Assembly (NCBI RefSeq): GCF_017348915.1 | Contig: NZ_CP071383.1 | Span: forward strand, 434,001-498,000 | DNA length: 64,000 bases | From: Leclercia pneumoniae | Lineage (GTDB): Bacteria > Pseudomonadota > Gammaproteobacteria > Enterobacterales > Enterobacteriaceae | Direction of reading: 5' to 3' | Part shown: positions 1-10,853 of the stretch, one piece after another | Layout: every line of letters begins with the position of its first letter | Position numbering within the stretch: the stretch's first letter is position 1 | Notes under the pieces: generated by a model | Seen by the model: the letters and a program-made list of their open reading frames with translations, nothing else | What the model was told of the DNA's origin: nothing | Databases searched by the model: none | Translations under genes and position numbers: made by a program

Positions 1-408
1 GATACGCAAAGCCACGGCTTCAGGCGCAATCATACCGATGCGTTTCGGTGTCAGGTCAGCGAAGAGAATGAACAGACCCGTCACCAGCGAGAACGAGAGA
101 ATAAAGCTCAACTGCTCTGAGAGTTCAGGCGAGAAGTACTTTGAGAAGAGAGTGTAAAAGACCGGGGAGAAGGCTGCATCGCCGACGATACCGCCCAGAA
201 TTGCTACCGCGTTAAGGCCAATTTGCACCACGGTAAAGAACATACCGGGGTTTTCCTGCATTTTTAAAACGCGATGTGCATTGATGTTACCGTCATCGGC
301 AAGCAGTTTAAGTTTGATTTTACGGGATGCGGCCAGTGAAATTTCTGAAACTGAGAAAAATGCACTCACGGCAATCAGACAAAGTATTACTAAAATACTG
401 TTTAACAT
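1..408 (-). CDS. ytfL: YtfL/PaeA inner-membrane protein, N-terminal part (cut by window edge)
   Basis: The reverse strand from the ATG at 408 gives 136 residues beginning MLNSILVILCLIAVSAFF, and the frame stays open to base 1, so the C-terminal part is outside the window. The sequence matches the N-terminal membrane domain (DUF21/CNNM type) of E. coli YtfL almost residue for residue, with hydrophobic stretches near residues 1-20, 60-80 and 100-120. The missing part should hold the CBS pair and the CorC/HlyC domain. The family is an inner-membrane protein implicated in cadaverine/putrescine export (PaeA). It lies head-to-tail downstream of msrA on the same strand, with a 193-bp gap. Confidence 0.93.
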   Translation of the reverse strand, partial: MLNSILVILCLIAVSAFFSVSEISLAASRKIKLKLLADDGNINAHRVLKMQENPGMFFTVVQIGLNAVAILGGIVGDAAFSPVFYTLFSKYFSPELSEQLSFILSFSLVTGLFILFADLTPKRIGMIAPEAVALRI

Positions 409-601
409 ATCTTATCCGGCTTTTCGCCAGATCCTCGGAAGGGAAGTTAAGTTTCGTTTGAAGAGATAGTGAAAACCGGTCCGAAGCGGTAGGCCGGTTG
501 TTTCAGCGGCTAGTATAGCGTAAAGCACTGTAAACCCGCCAGAGATCACTTTTTGACCCAACCTTGCAGCAGGCAGGCAAGGTCGGGTCAAGGCAGAACG
601 G
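409..601. other. msrA-ytfL intergenic region with strong hairpin
   Basis: A 15-bp stem with one mismatch (553-567 pairing with 577-591) lies just after the msrA stop. No T-run follows it on either strand, so it is not a clear intrinsic terminator. The remaining bases up to the ytfL start probably hold the ytfL promoter. I could not place convincing -35/-10 boxes. Confidence 0.4.
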
Positions 602-1243
602 TTAGGCCAGCTGAGGAGGCAGGCAGACACCAATACCGCCGATACCGCAGTAGCCGTACGGATTTTTGTGCAGGTACTGCTGATGGTCATCTTCCGCGTA
701 GTAGAACGGCGTGGCCGTCGCGATTTCGGTGGTGACATGACGGGTATCATGGGCATCGATCATCGCTTGCTGGAAGCGTGCCAGGCTGTCACGTGCCGCG
801 GCATCCTGCTCCGGAGTCAGCGGGTAGATCGCCGAGCGGTACTGCGTACCGTGGTCATTACCCTGGCGCATGCCCTGAGCGGGATCGTGATTCTCCCAGA
901 AAACCTGCAGCAGTTGTTCGTAGCTGATCACTGCAGGATCGTACACTACGCGCACCGCTTCAGCGTGCCCGGTCTGGCCGGAGCAGACTTCGCGGTAGGT
1001 CGGATTAGGGGTATAGCCACCGCTGTAGCCTGCTGCGGTACTGTAGACGCCGGGCAACTGCCAGAAGAGGCGCTCAACGCCCCAGAAGCAGCCCATGGCG
1101 AAGATCGCGATCTCCATGCCGTCCGGGACGTTAGTCATGGAGTGGCCGTTAACGGCGTGCAGGGTGGCGACAGGCATTGGGGTGTTACGTCCCGGTAATG
1201 CATCCGCCTGAGCAACAAGGTGCTTTTTATCAAATATACTCAC
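602..1243 (-). CDS. msrA: Peptide-methionine (S)-S-oxide reductase MsrA
   Basis: 213 residues, one longer than E. coli MsrA and nearly identical to it. The enzyme reduces the S-epimer of methionine sulfoxide, free or in protein, and is recycled by thioredoxin in the cytoplasm. The catalytic motif GCFWG is present with the nucleophilic Cys52. The resolving cysteines sit in the C-terminal tail (Cys199 and Cys207). The start at 1243 gives the conserved N-terminus [10 protein letters not shown]. The gene is divergent from tamA, with about 220 bp between the two starts. Confidence 0.97.
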   Translation of the reverse strand: MSIFDKKHLVAQADALPGRNTPMPVATLHAVNGHSMTNVPDGMEIAIFAMGCFWGVERLFWQLPGVYSTAAGYSGGYTPNPTYREVCSGQTGHAEAVRVVYDPAVISYEQLLQVFWENHDPAQGMRQGNDHGTQYRSAIYPLTPEQDAAARDSLARFQQAMIDAHDTRHVTTEIATATPFYYAEDDHQQYLHKNPYGYCGIGGIGVCLPPQLA

Positions 1244-1466
1244 GGTGTGGCCTCCGGGGTAAAGGTGTTGGGGTTAAGGTTGTCACGACGCGTTTAATTG
1301 AACACAATAATTACGCTGAATGAGTCTAGATTTAAACATAAGAAATATTAGGGTGCTCAGCCATTTTTCAACCCACTAAACGGGTTTTGGGCTCTATGCC
1401 GTGATACGCCGCGGAGCGGCACTTCAAATGCTTCCAGGGTGGAAACAAGGATATTCAGGAGAAAAC

Positions 1467-3200
1467 GTGCCAAAGATCCGCCAGTTATGTTTGGTCAGTT
1501 TATTGCTGACAAGCGGAGTCGCCAGCGCGGCGAATGTCCGTTTGCAGGTTGAAGGGTTAACCGGTGCGCTGCAAAAAAACGTGCGAGCGCAGCTTTCGAC
1601 CATCGAAAGTGATGAAGTCACGCCAGACAGGCGCTTTCGCGCACGCGTGGACGATGCCATCCGCGAAGGGTTAAAAGCGTTGGGTTATTACGAACCCACC
1701 ATCGAATTTGATCTTCGCCCGCCGCCGGCTAAAGGGCGCCAGGTGCTGATTGCCCGCGTCTCGCCGGGCGAGCCGGTAAAAATTGGCGGCACCGACGTGG
1801 TGCTGCGCGGTGGAGCGCGTGACGATCAGGATTACATTAAGTTATTGCACGATCGTCCGGCTATCGGCACGGTGCTGAACCATTCCGACTACGAAGGTTT
1901 CAAAAAAAATCTCACCCGTGTCGCCTTGCGCAAAGGTTACTTCGACAGCCAGTTTAATAAGAGCCAGTTAGGCATCGCCCTGGACCGGCATCAGGCTTTC
2001 TGGGATATCGACTACGACAGCGGCCAACGCTACCGTTTTGGCGATGTCACCTTTGAAGGGTCGCAAATCCGCGACGAATACCTGCAAAACTTAATCCCCT
2101 TTAAAGAGGGGGATTTCTATGAGTCAAAAGACCTGGCCGAACTGAACCGGCGTCTTTCCGCTACCGGCTGGTTTAACTCAGTAGTGGTGGCACCCGAGTT
2201 CGACAAAGCTCGTCAGAGCAAGGTATTACCGCTGCACGGCGTGGTCTCACCCCGCACCGAAAACACCATTGAAACCGGGGTAGGTTACTCCACGGACGTC
2301 GGGCCGCGCGTTAAAGCGACCTGGAAAAAACCGTGGATGAACTCCTACGGCCACAGCCTAACCACCAGCGCCAGCATCTCGGCCCCGGAGCAGCAACTCG
2401 ATTTCAGCTATAAAATGCCGCTGCTGAAAAACCCGCTGGAGCAATATTACCTGCTGCAGGGCGGATTCAAGCGTACCGATCTGAACGACACCGAGGCAGA
2501 CTCCACCACCCTTGCCATATCGCGCTACTGGGATCTCTCCAGCGGCTGGCTGCGGGCGATTAACCTGCGCTGGAGTCTCGATCACTTTACCCAGGCGAAC
2601 GTGACTAACACCACGATGCTGCTCTACCCGGGGGTCATGATTAGCCGTACACGCTCCCGCGGCGGCCTGATGCCGACGTGGGGGGATTCTCAGCGTTACT
2701 CGGTGGATTACTCCAATAGCGCCTGGGGCTCCGACGTGGACTTTGTGGTCGTGCAGGCCCAGAACGCCTGGATTCGCACCCTCTACGATCGCCACCGCTT
2801 TGTGGTCCGCGGTAATCTGGGCTGGATCGAAACCGGCGATTTCGACAAGGTGCCGCCCGACCTGCGTTTCTTCGCCGGTGGTGACCGCAGTATTCGCGGC
2901 TATAAATACAAATCCATCGCGCCGGAAGATAACGAAGGCAAGCTGATCGGGGCCTCGAAGCTGGCCACCGGCTCGCTGGAGTATCAATATAACGTGACAG
3001 GTAAGTGGTGGGGGGCGACCTTCATCGACAGCGGCGAAGCGGTGAGTGACATTCGCCGTAGCGATTTTAAAACCGGCGCCGGGGTTGGCGTGCGCTGGGA
3101 ATCGCCGGTGGGGCCGATCAAGCTCGACTTTGCCGTGCCGATAGGTGACAAAGACAACCACGATCTGCAGTTTTATATCGGTCTGGGGCCAGAATTATGA
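1467..3200 (+). CDS. tamA: Translocation and assembly module outer-membrane subunit TamA
   Basis: TamA is an Omp85-family outer-membrane protein that, with TamB, helps assemble a subset of outer-membrane proteins and supports envelope lipid homeostasis. The protein has a signal peptide, three POTRA domains (roughly residues 22-260) and a C-terminal 16-strand barrel with the characteristic GGDRSIRGY motif. I chose the GTG at 1467 because AGGAG (1457-1461) sits 5 nt upstream and it gives 577 residues, exactly the E. coli length. An upstream in-frame start at 1401 would add an extension that masks the signal peptide. The stop overlaps the tamB start (ATGA), so the pair is translationally coupled. 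Confidence 0.95.
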   Translation: MPKIRQLCLVSLLLTSGVASAANVRLQVEGLTGALQKNVRAQLSTIESDEVTPDRRFRARVDDAIREGLKALGYYEPTIEFDLRPPPAKGRQVLIARVSPGEPVKIGGTDVVLRGGARDDQDYIKLLHDRPAIGTVLNHSDYEGFKKNLTRVALRKGYFDSQFNKSQLGIALDRHQAFWDIDYDSGQRYRFGDVTFEGSQIRDEYLQNLIPFKEGDFYESKDLAELNRRLSATGWFNSVVVAPEFDKARQSKVLPLHGVVSPRTENTIETGVGYSTDVGPRVKATWKKPWMNSYGHSLTTSASISAPEQQLDFSYKMPLLKNPLEQYYLLQGGFKRTDLNDTEADSTTLAISRYWDLSSGWLRAINLRWSLDHFTQANVTNTTMLLYPGVMISRTRSRGGLMPTWGDSQRYSVDYSNSAWGSDVDFVVVQAQNAWIRTLYDRHRFVVRGNLGWIETGDFDKVPPDLRFFAGGDRSIRGYKYKSIAPEDNEGKLIGASKLATGSLEYQYNVTGKWWGATFIDSGEAVSDIRRSDFKTGAGVGVRWESPVGPIKLDFAVPIGDKDNHDLQFYIGLGPEL

Positions 3201-6200
3201 GTTTATGGAAGAAGATAAGCCTCGGCGTACTGATTTTTATTCTGCTGCTGCTGGGGACGGTGGCCTTCCTGGTGGGCACCACCAGCGGCCTGCATGTACT
3301 GTTTAAGGCGGCGAACCGCTGGGTACCGGGGCTGGAAATTGGCCAGGTGACCGGCGGCTGGCGCGATCTGCATTTGAGGAACGTGCGTTATACCCAGCCG
3401 GGCGTGGCTGTAAATGCGGGCGATTTTCACCTTGCGGTGAAGCTGGGCTGTTTGCGCGACAGCAAACTTTGCGTCAATGACCTCTCGCTTAAAGACGTCA
3501 ACGTGGCGATTGATTCAAGCAAAATGCCGAAATCGGCGCCGCCAGAAGAGGAGGACAGCGGCCCGCTGAACCTCTCTACGCCGTATGAAATCGCCCTTTA
3601 TCGGGTGGCGTTGAACAACGTTAACGTCAAAATCGACGATACCACGGTCTCGGTGATGGACTTCACGTCCGGCCTGCGCTGGCAGGAGAAAAACCTGACC
3701 CTGACCCCGACCTCGTTACAGGGGCTCTTGATTGCCCTGCCAAAAGTGGCCGACGTGGCGCAGGAAGAGATTGTCGATCCAAAAATTCAGAAGCCGCAGC
3801 CGGAGGAAAAACCGCTTGGCGAGACGCTGAAGGATCTCTTCTCAAAACCGGTTCTGCCGGAGATGACCGACGTTCATCTGCCGCTCAATCTTAATATCGA
3901 AGAATTTAAGGGCGAGCAGCTGCGCCTGACCGGTGACACCGACCTGACCGTCTTTAACATGCTGCTTAAAGTCAGCAGCATTGACGGCAACATGAAGCTC
4001 AATGCGCTGGATATCGATACCAACCAGGGGAGCGTGAATGCGACCGGCAATGCGCTGCTGCGTGATAACTGGCCGGTAAATATCACCCTTAATAGCGCCC
4101 TCAATATCGATCCGCTCAAAGGCGAGAAGGTGAAGCTGAAGGTAGGCGGTGCCCTGCGCGACCAGCTGGAATTTGGCGTTAATCTCTCTGGCCCGGTGGA
4201 TATGGTGCTGCGCGGCCAGACCCGCCTTGCCGAAGCCGGCCTGCCGCTCAATCTGGAGCTGGTAAGCGAGCAACTCTACTGGCCATTCACCGGTGAGAAG
4301 CAGTACCAGGCCGATGATCTGAAGCTGAAGCTCAGCGGCAAAATGACCGATTACACCCTGTCGTTCCGCACGGCGGTGAAGGGCGAAGGTTTACCGCCCG
4401 AGACCATTACCCTTGATGCAAAGGGCAATGAGCAGCAGGTTAACCTCGATAAGCTCACCGTGGCGGCGCTGGAAGGCAAAACCGAACTGACGGCACTCCT
4501 CGACTGGCAGCAGGCTATCAGCTGGCGTGGTGAGCTGAAGCTGGCAGGTATTAATACGGCAAAAGAGTTCCCGGAGTGGCCATCGAAGCTCGACGGGCTG
4601 ATCAAAACGCGCGGCAGTCTGTACGGCGGGACCTGGCAAATGGACGTGCCGGAGATCAAGCTGGCCGGCAACGTGAAACAGAACAAGGTCAAAGTTGATG
4701 GTTCCCTGAAGGGCAACAGCTATCTCCAGTGGACTATCCCGGGGCTGCACGTGGCGCTGGGACGTAATAACGCGGATATCAAAGGCGAGCTAGGGGTAAA
4801 AGACCTCAACCTCGACGCCACTATTGATGCGCCCAATCTGGATAACGCCCTGCCAGGGCTAGGCGGTACGGCCAAAGGACTGGTGAAAGTGCGCGGTACG
4901 GTAGAGGCGCCGCAGCTGCTGGCGGATATCACCGCCAATAACCTGCGCTGGCAAGAACTCTCCGTGGCCCGCGTGCGCGTAGAGGGCGACGTAAAATCCA
5001 CCGATCAGATTGCCGGTAACCTGAACCTGCGCGTTGAGCGCATTGCTCAGCCGAGCGTCAATCTGAGTCTGGTGACCCTGCAGGCCAAAGGCAGCGAGAA
5101 GCAGCACGATCTCCAGCTGCGGGTGCAGGGTGAGCCGGTTGCCGGCCAGCTGCATCTGACCGGCAGCTTTGACCGTCAGGCGCAGCGCTGGAAAGGCACG
5201 CTGGATAACACCCGCTTCACCACCCCGGTGGGGCCGGTGGCGCTCTCCCGCTCTGTCGCGCTGGATTACCGCAACGCGGAACAAAAAATCAGCATTGGCC
5301 CGCACTGCTGGACCAACCCGAACGCCGAGCTGTGTCTCCCTCAGGCCGTTGATGCCGGTGCCGAAGGTCGCGCGGTCGTGAATCTGAACCGCTTCGACCT
5401 GGCGATGCTGAAACCCTTTATGCCCGAGACGACGCAGGCGAGCGGCGTATTCAGCGGTAAAGCGGATGTGGCGTGGGATACCACCAAACCGGGCCTGCCA
5501 CAGGGCAGCGTGACGCTTGCCGGACGAAACGTGAAGGTGTCGCAGGAGGTCAATGGTGCACCGCTGCCGCTGGACTTCAGTACGCTCAACCTGCGTGCCG
5601 ATCTGCACAACAACCGCGCCCAGCTGGAGTGGTTAATTCGTCTGGTCAACAACGGCCAACTCGATGGTCAGGTGCAGATAAGCGATCCACAGGGGCAGCG
5701 TAATCTGGGCGGCAACGTCAATATTCGCAACCTCAACCTGGCGATGGTCAACACCATCTTCTCACGCGGCGAAAAGGCGGCGGGGATGCTGAATGCCAAC
5801 CTGCGCCTGGCGGGGAATGCGCAGAGCCCGCAGCTGTTTGGCCAGATGCAGCTGAACGGCGTGGACATCGACGGTAACTTTATGCCGTTTGATATGCAGC
5901 CAAGCCAGCTCGCGATGAACTTCAACGGCATGAGTTCGACGCTTGCCGGGGTCGTGCGCACGCAGCAGAGGCAGATCAACCTGAGCGGCGATGCGGACTG
6001 GAGCCAGCTTGATAACTGGCGCGCGCGGGTGGCCGCGAAGGGCAGCAAGGTGCGTATCACGGTGCCGCCAATGGTGCGGCTGGATGTCTCGCCGGACGTG
6101 GTATTTGAAGCGACGCCGAGCCTCTTCACCCTCGATGGTCGTGTGGATGTGCCCTGGGCGCGAATCGTGGTGCACGACCTGCCAGAGAGCGCGGTGGGCG

Positions 6201-6973
6201 TCTCCAGCGACGAGGTGATGCTTGATAACAATCTGCAGCCCAAAGAGGCGCAGAGCGCGGGCATCCCGATTAACAGCAACCTGATAGTCCACGTAGGCAA
6301 CAACGTGCGTCTGGATGCCTTTGGCCTGAAGGCCCGCCTTACCGGCGACCTGAAGGTAGCCCAGGATAAGCAGGGGCTGGGGCTTAACGGACAGATCAAT
6401 ATTCCGGAAGGGCGCTTCCATGCCTACGGCCAGGATCTGCTTGTGCGTAAAGGCGAGCTGCTCTTCTCTGGCCCGCCGGACCAGCCGCTGCTGAATATTG
6501 AAGCGATCCGTAATCCGGAGTCGACAGAAAATGACGTGATTGCCGGAGTGCGGGTAACCGGCACCGCCGACGAACCGAAAGCGGAGATCTTCTCTGACCC
6601 GGCGATGTCGCAACAGGAAGCGCTCTCTTACCTGCTGCGCGGCCAGGGGCTGGACAGCAACCAGAGCGACAGTGCTGCTATGACCTCAATGTTAGTTGGC
6701 CTGGGGGTTGCACAAAGTGGGCAGGTTGTGGGTAAAATCGGCGAGACGTTTGGCGTAAGCAATCTGGCGCTGGACACCCAGGGGGGCGGTGACTCCTCGC
6801 AGGTGGTGGTCAGCGGCTATGTTCTGCCGGGTCTGCAGGTAAAATACGGTGTGGGGATCTTTGACTCCTTAGCGACTCTCACGTTACGCTATCGCCTGAT
6901 GCCTAAGCTATATCTGGAAGCGGTGTCTGGCGTAGACCAGGCACTCGATCTGCTCTATCAGTTTGAGTTTTAG
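3197..6973 (+). CDS. tamB: Translocation and assembly module inner-membrane subunit TamB
   Basis: 1258 residues, one shorter than E. coli TamB. An N-terminal hydrophobic anchor (about residues 7-29) holds the protein in the inner membrane. A very long beta-helical, AsmA-like body spans the periplasm and ends in the conserved DUF490/TamB domain that contacts TamA. TamB-family proteins are now seen as bridges for phospholipid movement and outer-membrane protein assembly. The start overlaps the tamA stop by four bases, and ytfP begins 2 bp after the stop, forming a tamA-tamB-ytfP operon. Confidence 0.96.
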   Translation: MSLWKKISLGVLIFILLLLGTVAFLVGTTSGLHVLFKAANRWVPGLEIGQVTGGWRDLHLRNVRYTQPGVAVNAGDFHLAVKLGCLRDSKLCVNDLSLKDVNVAIDSSKMPKSAPPEEEDSGPLNLSTPYEIALYRVALNNVNVKIDDTTVSVMDFTSGLRWQEKNLTLTPTSLQGLLIALPKVADVAQEEIVDPKIQKPQPEEKPLGETLKDLFSKPVLPEMTDVHLPLNLNIEEFKGEQLRLTGDTDLTVFNMLLKVSSIDGNMKLNALDIDTNQGSVNATGNALLRDNWPVNITLNSALNIDPLKGEKVKLKVGGALRDQLEFGVNLSGPVDMVLRGQTRLAEAGLPLNLELVSEQLYWPFTGEKQYQADDLKLKLSGKMTDYTLSFRTAVKGEGLPPETITLDAKGNEQQVNLDKLTVAALEGKTELTALLDWQQAISWRGELKLAGINTAKEFPEWPSKLDGLIKTRGSLYGGTWQMDVPEIKLAGNVKQNKVKVDGSLKGNSYLQWTIPGLHVALGRNNADIKGELGVKDLNLDATIDAPNLDNALPGLGGTAKGLVKVRGTVEAPQLLADITANNLRWQELSVARVRVEGDVKSTDQIAGNLNLRVERIAQPSVNLSLVTLQAKGSEKQHDLQLRVQGEPVAGQLHLTGSFDRQAQRWKGTLDNTRFTTPVGPVALSRSVALDYRNAEQKISIGPHCWTNPNAELCLPQAVDAGAEGRAVVNLNRFDLAMLKPFMPETTQASGVFSGKADVAWDTTKPGLPQGSVTLAGRNVKVSQEVNGAPLPLDFSTLNLRADLHNNRAQLEWLIRLVNNGQLDGQVQISDPQGQRNLGGNVNIRNLNLAMVNTIFSRGEKAAGMLNANLRLAGNAQSPQLFGQMQLNGVDIDGNFMPFDMQPSQLAMNFNGMSSTLAGVVRTQQRQINLSGDADWSQLDNWRARVAAKGSKVRITVPPMVRLDVSPDVVFEATPSLFTLDGRVDVPWARIVVHDLPESAVGVSSDEVMLDNNLQPKEAQSAGIPINSNLIVHVGNNVRLDAFGLKARLTGDLKVAQDKQGLGLNGQINIPEGRFHAYGQDLLVRKGELLFSGPPDQPLLNIEAIRNPESTENDVIAGVRVTGTADEPKAEIFSDPAMSQQEALSYLLRGQGLDSNQSDSAAMTSMLVGLGVAQSGQVVGKIGETFGVSNLALDTQGGGDSSQVVVSGYVLPGLQVKYGVGIFDSLATLTLRYRLMPKLYLEAVSGVDQALDLLYQFEF

Positions 6974-6975
6974 CA

Positions 6976-7320
6976 ATGCGAATATTTGTCTACGGCAGTT
7001 TACGAACCAAGCAAGGCAACAGCCACTGGATGACCAACGCCCAGTTGCTGGGTAATTACAATGTCGAGAACTACCAGTTGTACAGTCTGGGCCACTATCC
7101 AGGCGCGGTTCCGGGAAACGGAACGGTACAAGGTGAGGTCTACCGCATTGATAATGCCACGCTAGCCGAACTTGATGCCTTGCGCACCAGGGGCGGTGAA
7201 TATGCACGCCAGTTGATCCAGACGCCATACGGGAGTGCATGGATGTACGTGTACCAACGTCCGGTCGAAGGCTTAACGCTGATTGAAAGCGGCAATTGGT
7301 TAGACAGAGACCAGTACTGA
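6976..7320 (+). CDS. ytfP: YtfP, gamma-glutamylcyclotransferase-fold protein
   Basis: 114 residues with the family N-terminal signature VYGSLR, which forms the substrate-binding loop of the GGCT-like fold. It closely matches E. coli YtfP (113 residues). The fold is shared with gamma-glutamylamine cyclotransferases, but the physiological substrate of YtfP is not established. It is the last gene of the tamA-tamB-ytfP operon and is followed by a strong intrinsic terminator. Confidence 0.92.
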   Translation: MRIFVYGSLRTKQGNSHWMTNAQLLGNYNVENYQLYSLGHYPGAVPGNGTVQGEVYRIDNATLAELDALRTRGGEYARQLIQTPYGSAWMYVYQRPVEGLTLIESGNWLDRDQY

Positions 7321-7341
7321 CCCCGCTTGAAGATTGAAATG

Positions 7342-7373
7342 AACAACGCCACCCTCGGGTGGCGTTGTTTTTT
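7342..7373 (+). terminator. Intrinsic terminator after ytfP
   Basis: A perfect 13-bp stem (7342-7354 with 7357-7369) runs into a T-tract. A 26-bp stretch of it is repeated exactly at 8151-8176, after chpB. Confidence 0.9.
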
Positions 7374-7516
7374 GCGATGGCACTCGCGATTGGCCGGGAA
7401 ACGGCTCACCTCATTGTAAATTCTTGCGTAACGCTTTCCCGAATGTTGAACAAGACACTTTTTCTGCTGGCGCGCACAAAAAACCTCGCGTAAAACGGAT
7501 AATATCTTCTCAGGAG

Positions 7517-7540
7517 TTATACTTTGTATAATCTGGAGGG
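7517..7540 (+). promoter_or_regulatory. chpSB promoter, operator palindrome and RBS
   Basis: A TATAAT -10 box (7527-7532) overlaps a perfect inverted repeat, TTATAC-TTT-GTATAA (7517-7531). The GGAGGG ribosome site is at 7535-7540, just before the chpS ATG. Antitoxins of the MazE/AbrB fold typically bind such palindromes over their own promoter, so ChpS (with ChpB) autorepression is the natural reading. Confidence 0.7.
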
Positions 7541-7543
7541 GTT

Positions 7544-7795
7544 ATGCGTATTACGATTAAGAAATGGGGAAATAGCGCTGGGGTCATCATCCCCGGCGCC
7601 ATCATGAAAGAACTTAACATGCAGGTGGGACAGAGTATGGAAGCTCAGGTCGTTGATAATCAGGTGGTACTTAAACCTCTCAGTAAGCGTTACACCCTTG
7701 AAGAACTGCTGGCGCAGTGCGATCCGAACGCGGCGCCCGCCACGGAAGATGAACTGTGGGGCAATGCAGGGCCGATGGGCAATGAAGTATGGTGA
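7544..7795 (+). CDS. chpS: Antitoxin ChpS (MazE-like)
   Basis: 83 residues. The N-terminal AbrB/MazE swapped-hairpin DNA-binding domain (MRITIKKWGNSAGVIIP) occupies about residues 1-50. The acidic C-terminal tail, including QCDPNAAPATEDELWG, is expected to neutralise the toxin. It closely resembles E. coli ChpS (83 residues). It should bind its own promoter palindrome and be degraded by a cellular protease under stress, as in the family. Its stop overlaps the toxin start by 7 bp. Confidence 0.93.
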   Translation: MRITIKKWGNSAGVIIPGAIMKELNMQVGQSMEAQVVDNQVVLKPLSKRYTLEELLAQCDPNAAPATEDELWGNAGPMGNEVW

Positions 7796-8139
7796 GGGCG
7801 TTGACGTACGATCGGGGCGATATCGTGCTGGTCAACTTTTCTCCTGCAAACGGCCATGAACAGCAAGGCGCTGGTCGGCCAGCGCTGGTGCTTTCCCTCA
7901 GTACGTTTAATCAGACCGGTATGGTGCTGGTGGCCCCCATTACGCAGGGCGGTAGTTATGCCCGCTACGCCGGGTTTGCCGTGCCTGTAAGCTGCGAAGA
8001 GGGGGATGTGCAGGGGGCCGTGCTGGTTAATCAGCTCCGGATGATGGATCTGCATGCCCGGCAGGCGAAAAAGATCGCCATCGCAACGGATGAGGTCGTA
8101 GAGGATGCCCTGCTGCGTCTGCAGGCCATTATCGACTGA
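7789..8139 (+). CDS. chpB: Endoribonuclease toxin ChpB (MazF family)
   Basis: 116 residues with the MazF/PemK fold: RGDIVLVNFSPANGHEQQG at the N-terminus, the conserved GRPALVLS strand, and the MMDLHAR helix region. The E. coli homologue is a ribosome-independent mRNA interferase cutting at ACY-type sites. The start at 7789 lies inside chpS (7-bp overlap), the usual coupling for type II toxin-antitoxin pairs. The N-terminus is diverged from E. coli ChpB, while the core is strongly conserved. Confidence 0.93.
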   Translation: MVRALTYDRGDIVLVNFSPANGHEQQGAGRPALVLSLSTFNQTGMVLVAPITQGGSYARYAGFAVPVSCEEGDVQGAVLVNQLRMMDLHARQAKKIAIATDEVVEDALLRLQAIID

Positions 8140-8150
8140 CTCAGGTAAAT

Positions 8151-8177
8151 GCCACCCTCGGGTGGCGTTGTTTTTTT
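8151..8177 (+). terminator. Intrinsic terminator after chpB
   Basis: The stem GCCACCC-TC-GGGTGGC is followed by a long T-tract. The first 26 bases are identical to 7348-7373 after ytfP, so the toxin-antitoxin module is bracketed by direct repeats. The T-tract overlaps the stop codon of the convergent chemoreceptor gene. Confidence 0.88.
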
Positions 8178-9759
8178 AATTCCCTTCCTGGCGCAGCTTA
8201 AAGATCTGCACCGTGTCCAGCAGCTGCTCCGCCTGGCGGTGCATGGCCCTGGCCGCGGCTGAGGACTCCTGCGAGAGCGTCGCATTCTGCTGCGTGGCGG
8301 TGTCCATATGGGTGACTGCCACGTTGACCTGGTCGATCCCGTTGCTCTGTTCATGGCTGGCATGAGAAATCGCCTCGATCAGCTCGCTCACTTTACTCAC
8401 GCTGTGCAGGATATCTGCCATTGCCGCGCCGGCCTCTTTCACCTGGCCGTTCCCTTCGTCGATGCGACTGACCGAGCGGTCGATCAACACCCGAATCTCT
8501 TTCGCCGCAGCCGCGGAGCGTTGCGCCAGGGCACGCACTTCCGCCGCCACCACCGCAAAGCCTCGCCCTTCGCTACCGGCACGGGCGGCTTCGACGGCGG
8601 CGTTCAGCGCCAGAATATTGGTCTGGAAGGCGATACTGTCGATCATGCTAATAATGGTGTTGATTTCGCTGGAGAAGTTATGAATCTCGTTCATGGTCTG
8701 TACCGCGCGTTCCACCGCTTGCTCACCCTGCCGGGCTACCTGATGGGCGCTACGGGCGAGATCGCTGGCAGTCTGCGAATTCTCTGCGTTGCTCTTCACC
8801 ACCGACGTCAACTCCTCCATCGAGGCGGCTGTCTGCTCCAGCGCGCTGGCCTGGGCTTCATTTCGCGAAGAGAGCTCATGGCTACCGCTGGCAATTTGTG
8901 CTGAGGCGGTGGCGATGGTCTCGGTGCCGCTACGCACGCCAGAGACAATGCGCGTCAGATTGACGTTCATCTCCTGCAGTGCGCGCATCAGTTCGGCGGT
9001 CTCATCGCGACCGGCAATGGTAAAGCGTGACTGCAAATCGCCGGCCGCCACGGTGCGGGCAATGCTCACTGCCTGTGCCAGCGGGCGGGTAATACTGCGA
9101 ATCAGCCACCAGGTTACCAGCAGTCCTGCCGCGAGCGTCAACGCCATGGCCAGCAGGAGCATCCAGCGCGTCTCCTGAAAGCGCGCCTGGTTCTGGGCAA
9201 TGGTGTGCTGGTGGAGCGCTTTTGCGTGGGCCAGCGTTTGGGCAACCACCTCGTCGATCCTTTTTGTCGGCTCGCGGTCAATGCCGGTCACCTGTTTATC
9301 CACCTCCTGTGCGCTGGTCACATCACCCACCCGATAGGCGTTCAGCGCCGACAGATACTGCTGCTGCAGCCCGGCGTGGATCGCCCGTGTCGCCAGCACC
9401 TGCTGATTATCCATCCCGATTTTCGGCAGCAGTTCGCTCAGGTGCGTTAAGAGCGCCTGGGTGTTCTGGCTCTCGCGAATAAAGGCCGCTTTATATTTAT
9501 CGAACGCCGCCTGCCCCTGAGCCCCGCGCAGCAGGGTGTTCTTCCACTCCTGAACCTGGATCTTGAACTGCACCTGCGCATTACGCGCGGTATCAATGCT
9601 CTCGGTAATGGTCTGTTCCATCGTCATAATCTGTTCATTCTGCGTCAGGCTGTTGCTGTTTATCGCCAACCCACGCAAACCGATAAATAACGTCGCAAGC
9701 AGGAGCAGCGAGGCCAGCAGCCCCAGTCGTTGGCCGATGGTGAGTGTGTTGAGTTTCAT
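8176..9759 (-). CDS. Methyl-accepting chemotaxis protein
   Basis: 527-residue transmembrane chemoreceptor. TM1 is near residues 11-31, a helical periplasmic ligand domain spans about 32-197, and TM2 is near 199-221. A HAMP domain follows, then the cytoplasmic methylation/signalling coiled coil with the conserved hairpin tip ([18 protein letters not shown]). There is no C-terminal NWETF-type CheR/CheB tether, so it is a low-abundance type receptor that relies on other receptors or tether-free methylation. The ligand is unknown. It has no counterpart between chpB and ppa in E. coli K-12, so this is an accessory insertion. A sigma-28 promoter precedes it. Confidence 0.94.
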   Translation of the reverse strand: MKLNTLTIGQRLGLLASLLLLATLFIGLRGLAINSNSLTQNEQIMTMEQTITESIDTARNAQVQFKIQVQEWKNTLLRGAQGQAAFDKYKAAFIRESQNTQALLTHLSELLPKIGMDNQQVLATRAIHAGLQQQYLSALNAYRVGDVTSAQEVDKQVTGIDREPTKRIDEVVAQTLAHAKALHQHTIAQNQARFQETRWMLLLAMALTLAAGLLVTWWLIRSITRPLAQAVSIARTVAAGDLQSRFTIAGRDETAELMRALQEMNVNLTRIVSGVRSGTETIATASAQIASGSHELSSRNEAQASALEQTAASMEELTSVVKSNAENSQTASDLARSAHQVARQGEQAVERAVQTMNEIHNFSSEINTIISMIDSIAFQTNILALNAAVEAARAGSEGRGFAVVAAEVRALAQRSAAAAKEIRVLIDRSVSRIDEGNGQVKEAGAAMADILHSVSKVSELIEAISHASHEQSNGIDQVNVAVTHMDTATQQNATLSQESSAAARAMHRQAEQLLDTVQIFKLRQEGN

Positions 9760-9812
9760 CTGTAGCGGGGATTCCCTGTAGGTAATAAAGCGATCGCGAT
9801 CACGTCCCGAAG

Positions 9813-9839
9813 ATATCGACCCGCATCAGGCAGACTTTA
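9813..9839 (-). promoter_or_regulatory. Sigma-28 (FliA) promoter for the chemoreceptor at 8176-9759
   Basis: Read on the minus strand: TAAAGTCT (9832-9839), 11 bp, then GTCGATAT (9813-9820). The enterobacterial FliA consensus is TAAAGTTT-N11-GCCGATAA, so the spacing is exact with few mismatches. The -10 box lies about 53 bp ahead of the ATG. Confidence 0.8.
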
Positions 9840-9969
9840 TGGCAGTAACCCGGCATTAGGGCAGGGGGAAAGCGTTATCTAATTAATACTGATAGGGAAA
9901 AGTGCTTTGTGACAATTTCGTGACATTTCACTTTGGCGGGGGGCGGAGGCGAGGCTCAGGTATACAGGC

Positions 9970-9995
9970 AAAAAAAAACCCCGACGTATCGGGGT
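9970..9995 (-). terminator. Intrinsic terminator of ppa
   Basis: On the minus strand an ACCCCGATACGTCGGGGT hairpin is followed by a run of T residues (A-run at 9971-9978 on the plus strand). It lies just after the ppa stop. Confidence 0.9.
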
Positions 9996-10013
9996 CTTAT
10001 AATCAGGAAAGCA

Positions 10014-10544
10014 TTACTTCTTCGCTGCGCGCTCGAAGGAGGCAACGATCTCAGCTTTCGCCGCTTCTGCGTTGTCCCAGCCGTCAACTTTAACCCATTT
10101 GCCTTTCTCGAGATCTTTGTAGTGCTCGAAGAAGTGGGAGATCTGCGCTTTCAGCAGCTCTGGCAGGTCGTTCACATCTTTAATGTGATCGTACTCTTTG
10201 CTCAGTTTGGTGTGCGGTACAGCAACCAGCTTCGCATCTTCGCCCGCTTCGTCAGTCATTTTCAGCACGCCAACCGGACGGCAGCGAATCACTGAGCCTG
10301 GCTGCAGTGGGTACGGCGTAGGGACCAGAACGTCAACCGGGTCACCATCCAGAGACAGGGTGTTATTGATGTAGCCGTAGTTGCACGGATAGAACATCGC
10401 GGTAGACATGAAACGGTCAACAAACAGTGCGCCGGTGTCTTTGTCGATTTCGTATTTGATCGGATCGGCGTTAGCCGGGATTTCGATAACTACATAGATG
10501 TCTTCTGGCAGTTCTTTACCCGCAGGGACGTTGAGTAAGCTCAT
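10014..10544 (-). CDS. ppa: Inorganic pyrophosphatase
   Basis: Family I soluble Mg2+-dependent pyrophosphatase, hydrolysing PPi to two phosphates and pulling biosynthetic reactions forward. The start at 10544 ([10 protein letters not shown]) gives 176 residues, the E. coli length, with AAGGA just upstream. A longer in-frame start at 10595 lacks support. The catalytic signature D66-GDPV-D71 is visible, with metal-binding Asp66, Asp68 and Asp71. Monocistronic, divergent from ytfQ. Confidence 0.97.
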   Translation of the reverse strand: MSLLNVPAGKELPEDIYVVIEIPANADPIKYEIDKDTGALFVDRFMSTAMFYPCNYGYINNTLSLDGDPVDVLVPTPYPLQPGSVIRCRPVGVLKMTDEAGEDAKLVAVPHTKLSKEYDHIKDVNDLPELLKAQISHFFEHYKDLEKGKWVKVDGWDNAEAAKAEIVASFERAAKK

Positions 10545-10707
10545 GTCTGTGTCCTTTAAAATGATTGGCAAACAAGTGGCGAGTATTATAGCCAACTCAC
10601 GCTGAATGTCTTTGCCTGTTTTCGTCTCTTCTGCCTGCTCAGGGCCCTTTTCAGCCTCTTCTCATGACAGGAATGTCCATAAACTCAGCCGCATTTTTAA
10701 TGGTTCG

Positions 10708-10723
10708 ATGAAAGCGATTACAA
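10708..10723. promoter_or_regulatory. GalR/GalS-like operator upstream of ytfQ
   Basis: ATGAAAGCGATTACAA fits the LacI/GalR-family operator pattern (GTGKAANCGNTTNCAC) in its core. It lies in the ppa-ytfQ divergent region, about 85 bp upstream of a possible ytfQ -10 box (TATAGT, 10794-10799). A galactose-linked repressor would suit a galactofuranose importer. This is inferred from pattern only. Confidence 0.45.
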
Positions 10724-10853
10724 ACTTGTGATTAACGTTTTATTCACTTTTCCGAAGTGTGATGTAACGCAATCTGTAACACCTGCCATTGGCTATAGTT
10801 TGTTCGCAGAACACCTTTTACCCAACAATAAACTACCCTACGAGGACGTTCTT

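Noticed and set aside
553..591. A strong hairpin after msrA taken as an intrinsic terminator
   Set aside because: There is no T-run on either strand; it is only described as a structure.
1401..1466. Upstream in-frame extension of tamA
   Set aside because: It would place 22 unconserved residues before the signal peptide. The GTG at 1467 has a proper ribosome site and gives the family length.
2358..3161. A 267-codon open frame antisense to tamA
   Set aside because: It is a shadow of the barrel-coding region with no ribosome site or recognisable domain.
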